Positions 5,716 to 6,201 of a DNA stretch of 6,201 bases are shown piece after piece. The stretch's first letter is position 1. The number at the start of each line of letters is the position of its first letter. A program made the translations under genes and the position numbers. Origin of the DNA: Candidatus Falkowiibacteriota bacterium (GTDB lineage: Bacteria; Patescibacteriota; Patescibacteriia; UBA2591; JABMQE01); NCBI GenBank assembly GCA_013203415.1, contig JABMQE010000038.1:1-6201 (forward strand), read 5' to 3'. The notes beneath the pieces were generated by a model, which did no database searches, was not told where the DNA came from, and was given only the letters and a program-made list of their open reading frames with translations.

Positions 5716-6201
5716 ATGCCCGAACTTCCCGAAGTCGAGACCATTGTTCGCGACTTAAATCGAAAAATTAGAGGAAAAACCATAAAATCTGTCGAGGTCA
5801 AGGTTTCTAAATTAGTCAAAATACCGAACACTAAATTTGTTCATCTCGTTGTTGGTCAAAAAATCAGAAACATAAGTCGCCGCGCCAAGATTATTTGTGT
5901 TAATCTTGGCGATAATTTTTTGCTCATCCACTTAAAACTCACTGGCCAGCTCATTTATCGCGAGAAATCTGGTCGAAGATCCCGAGCAATGTCGAGGGAC
6001 AAGCTCACTGCCGGCGGACATGCAGTTCCCAAAGGTTTAGAAAACCTGCCAAACAAATTTACTCATATCATATTCAATTTCAAAGATGGAAGCCATCTGT
6101 TTTATAACGACCTTCGCAAGTTCGGCTGGATGAACATTGTGCCTGCGTCGAGTGTTGATGAACAGCTAAACAAAAACTTTGGGCCCGAGCCATTATCACC
6201 C
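5716..6201 (+). CDS. mutM: Formamidopyrimidine-DNA glycosylase, N-terminal part (cut by window end)
   Basis: MutM (Fpg) is a base-excision repair enzyme that removes 8-oxoguanine and other oxidised purines and cleaves the abasic strand by beta,delta-elimination. The start MPELPEVET is the family hallmark: after Met removal P2 is the Schiff-base nucleophile and E3 the catalytic acid. K58 (RRAK) matches the conserved lysine. HLKLTGQL (72-79) is the intercalation loop, with Leu75 where E. coli has Met. NDLRKFG (131-137) supplies R134 and F136 of the void-filling triad. LPNKFTHIIF and GSHLFYND are also typical. The 162 codons seen stop before the helix-two-turn-helix and the C-terminal zinc finger, which lie outside the window. 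Residues about 85-95 (SGRRSRAMSRD) are extra relative to relatives I recall and are encoded by a repeat (5980-5999). No ribosome binding site is visible before the ATG. Confidence 0.95.
   Translation, partial: MPELPEVETIVRDLNRKIRGKTIKSVEVKVSKLVKIPNTKFVHLVVGQKIRNISRRAKIICVNLGDNFLLIHLKLTGQLIYREKSGRRSRAMSRDKLTAGGHAVPKGLENLPNKFTHIIFNFKDGSHLFYNDLRKFGWMNIVPASSVDEQLNKNFGPEPLSP
5980..5999 (+). repeat. Short dispersed-type repeat, in frame in mutM
   Basis: TCCCGAGCAATGTCGAGGGA is an imperfect palindrome with TCCC/GGGA ends. Its GAGCA-GTCGA core matches the eno element at 901-920 but is read in a different codon phase (CGA GCA ATG TCG AGG). It lies in the variable stretch between LTGQLIY and AGGH, away from catalytic residues, so the enzyme probably tolerates it. 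From memory, TCCCTCGACATTGCTCGGGA-like repeats are widespread in bacterial genomes; not searched here. Confidence 0.7.

Noticed and set aside
5050..5730. Target-site duplication flanking the inverted-repeat cassette
   Set aside because: I compared the bases outside both arms and found no direct repeat; the only outer match (GCTTC/GAAGC) is inverted, extending the arms instead.
1..6201. Recoded TGA (as in Absconditabacteria or Gracilibacteria)
   Set aside because: No in-frame TGA occurs in any of the real genes, and glycines use ordinary GGN codons.

Overview
The window holds ordinary lower-glycolysis and DNA-repair genes, all on the + strand, interrupted by short repeats, a frameshift and one foreign-looking gene. 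Moderate-to-low GC, compact spacing, mostly absent Shine-Dalgarno sequences, and several short repeats of kinds I recall from Candidate Phyla Radiation genomes (Patescibacteria, Parcubacteria-like) suggest that group. The repeats are a GCCTGCCTGCC palindrome, a CCC-GAGCA-GTCGA-GGG element, a TGTTCAA tandem and an A/T tract with TCAAAAA units. The lineage is inferred, not proven. TGA is never used as a sense codon in the real genes, so the code looks standard.

Layout. 1-445: a protein of unknown function with a cysteine-rich N-terminus, possibly cut by the left edge. 455-1759: enolase, with all catalytic residues plus a 15-residue in-frame insertion encoded by repeat DNA. 1760-1888: an intergenic gap with a perfect 22-bp GC-rich palindrome and a TATAAT box. 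1889-3477: a cofactor-independent phosphoglycerate mutase (iPGM, gpmI) split by a -1 shift at a run of eight A's. 3490-5070: a second, intact and clearly diverged iPGM, 12 bp downstream. 5130-5663: an A+T-rich gene of unknown function, a two-fold internal repeat protein, enclosed by near-perfect 38-nt inverted repeats. 5716-6201: the N-terminal 162 codons of formamidopyrimidine-DNA glycosylase (mutM/fpg), also carrying an in-frame repeat insertion; it runs off the right edge.

Function. iPGM converts 3-phosphoglycerate to 2-phosphoglycerate and enolase turns that into phosphoenolpyruvate, so 455-5070 encodes two consecutive glycolytic steps. The second iPGM can supply the mutase step even if the first is dead. 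MutM removes oxidised purines from DNA and is not linked to glycolysis.

The points most worth a second look are: (1) the inverted-repeat-bounded cassette around the 177-aa gene, whose nine arginines are all AGA/AGG, unlike its neighbours; (2) the same short repeat sitting in frame inside two unrelated enzymes; (3) the iPGM frameshift, where every catalytic residue survives on both sides of the break. I found no RNA gene, CRISPR array or recognisable transposase.
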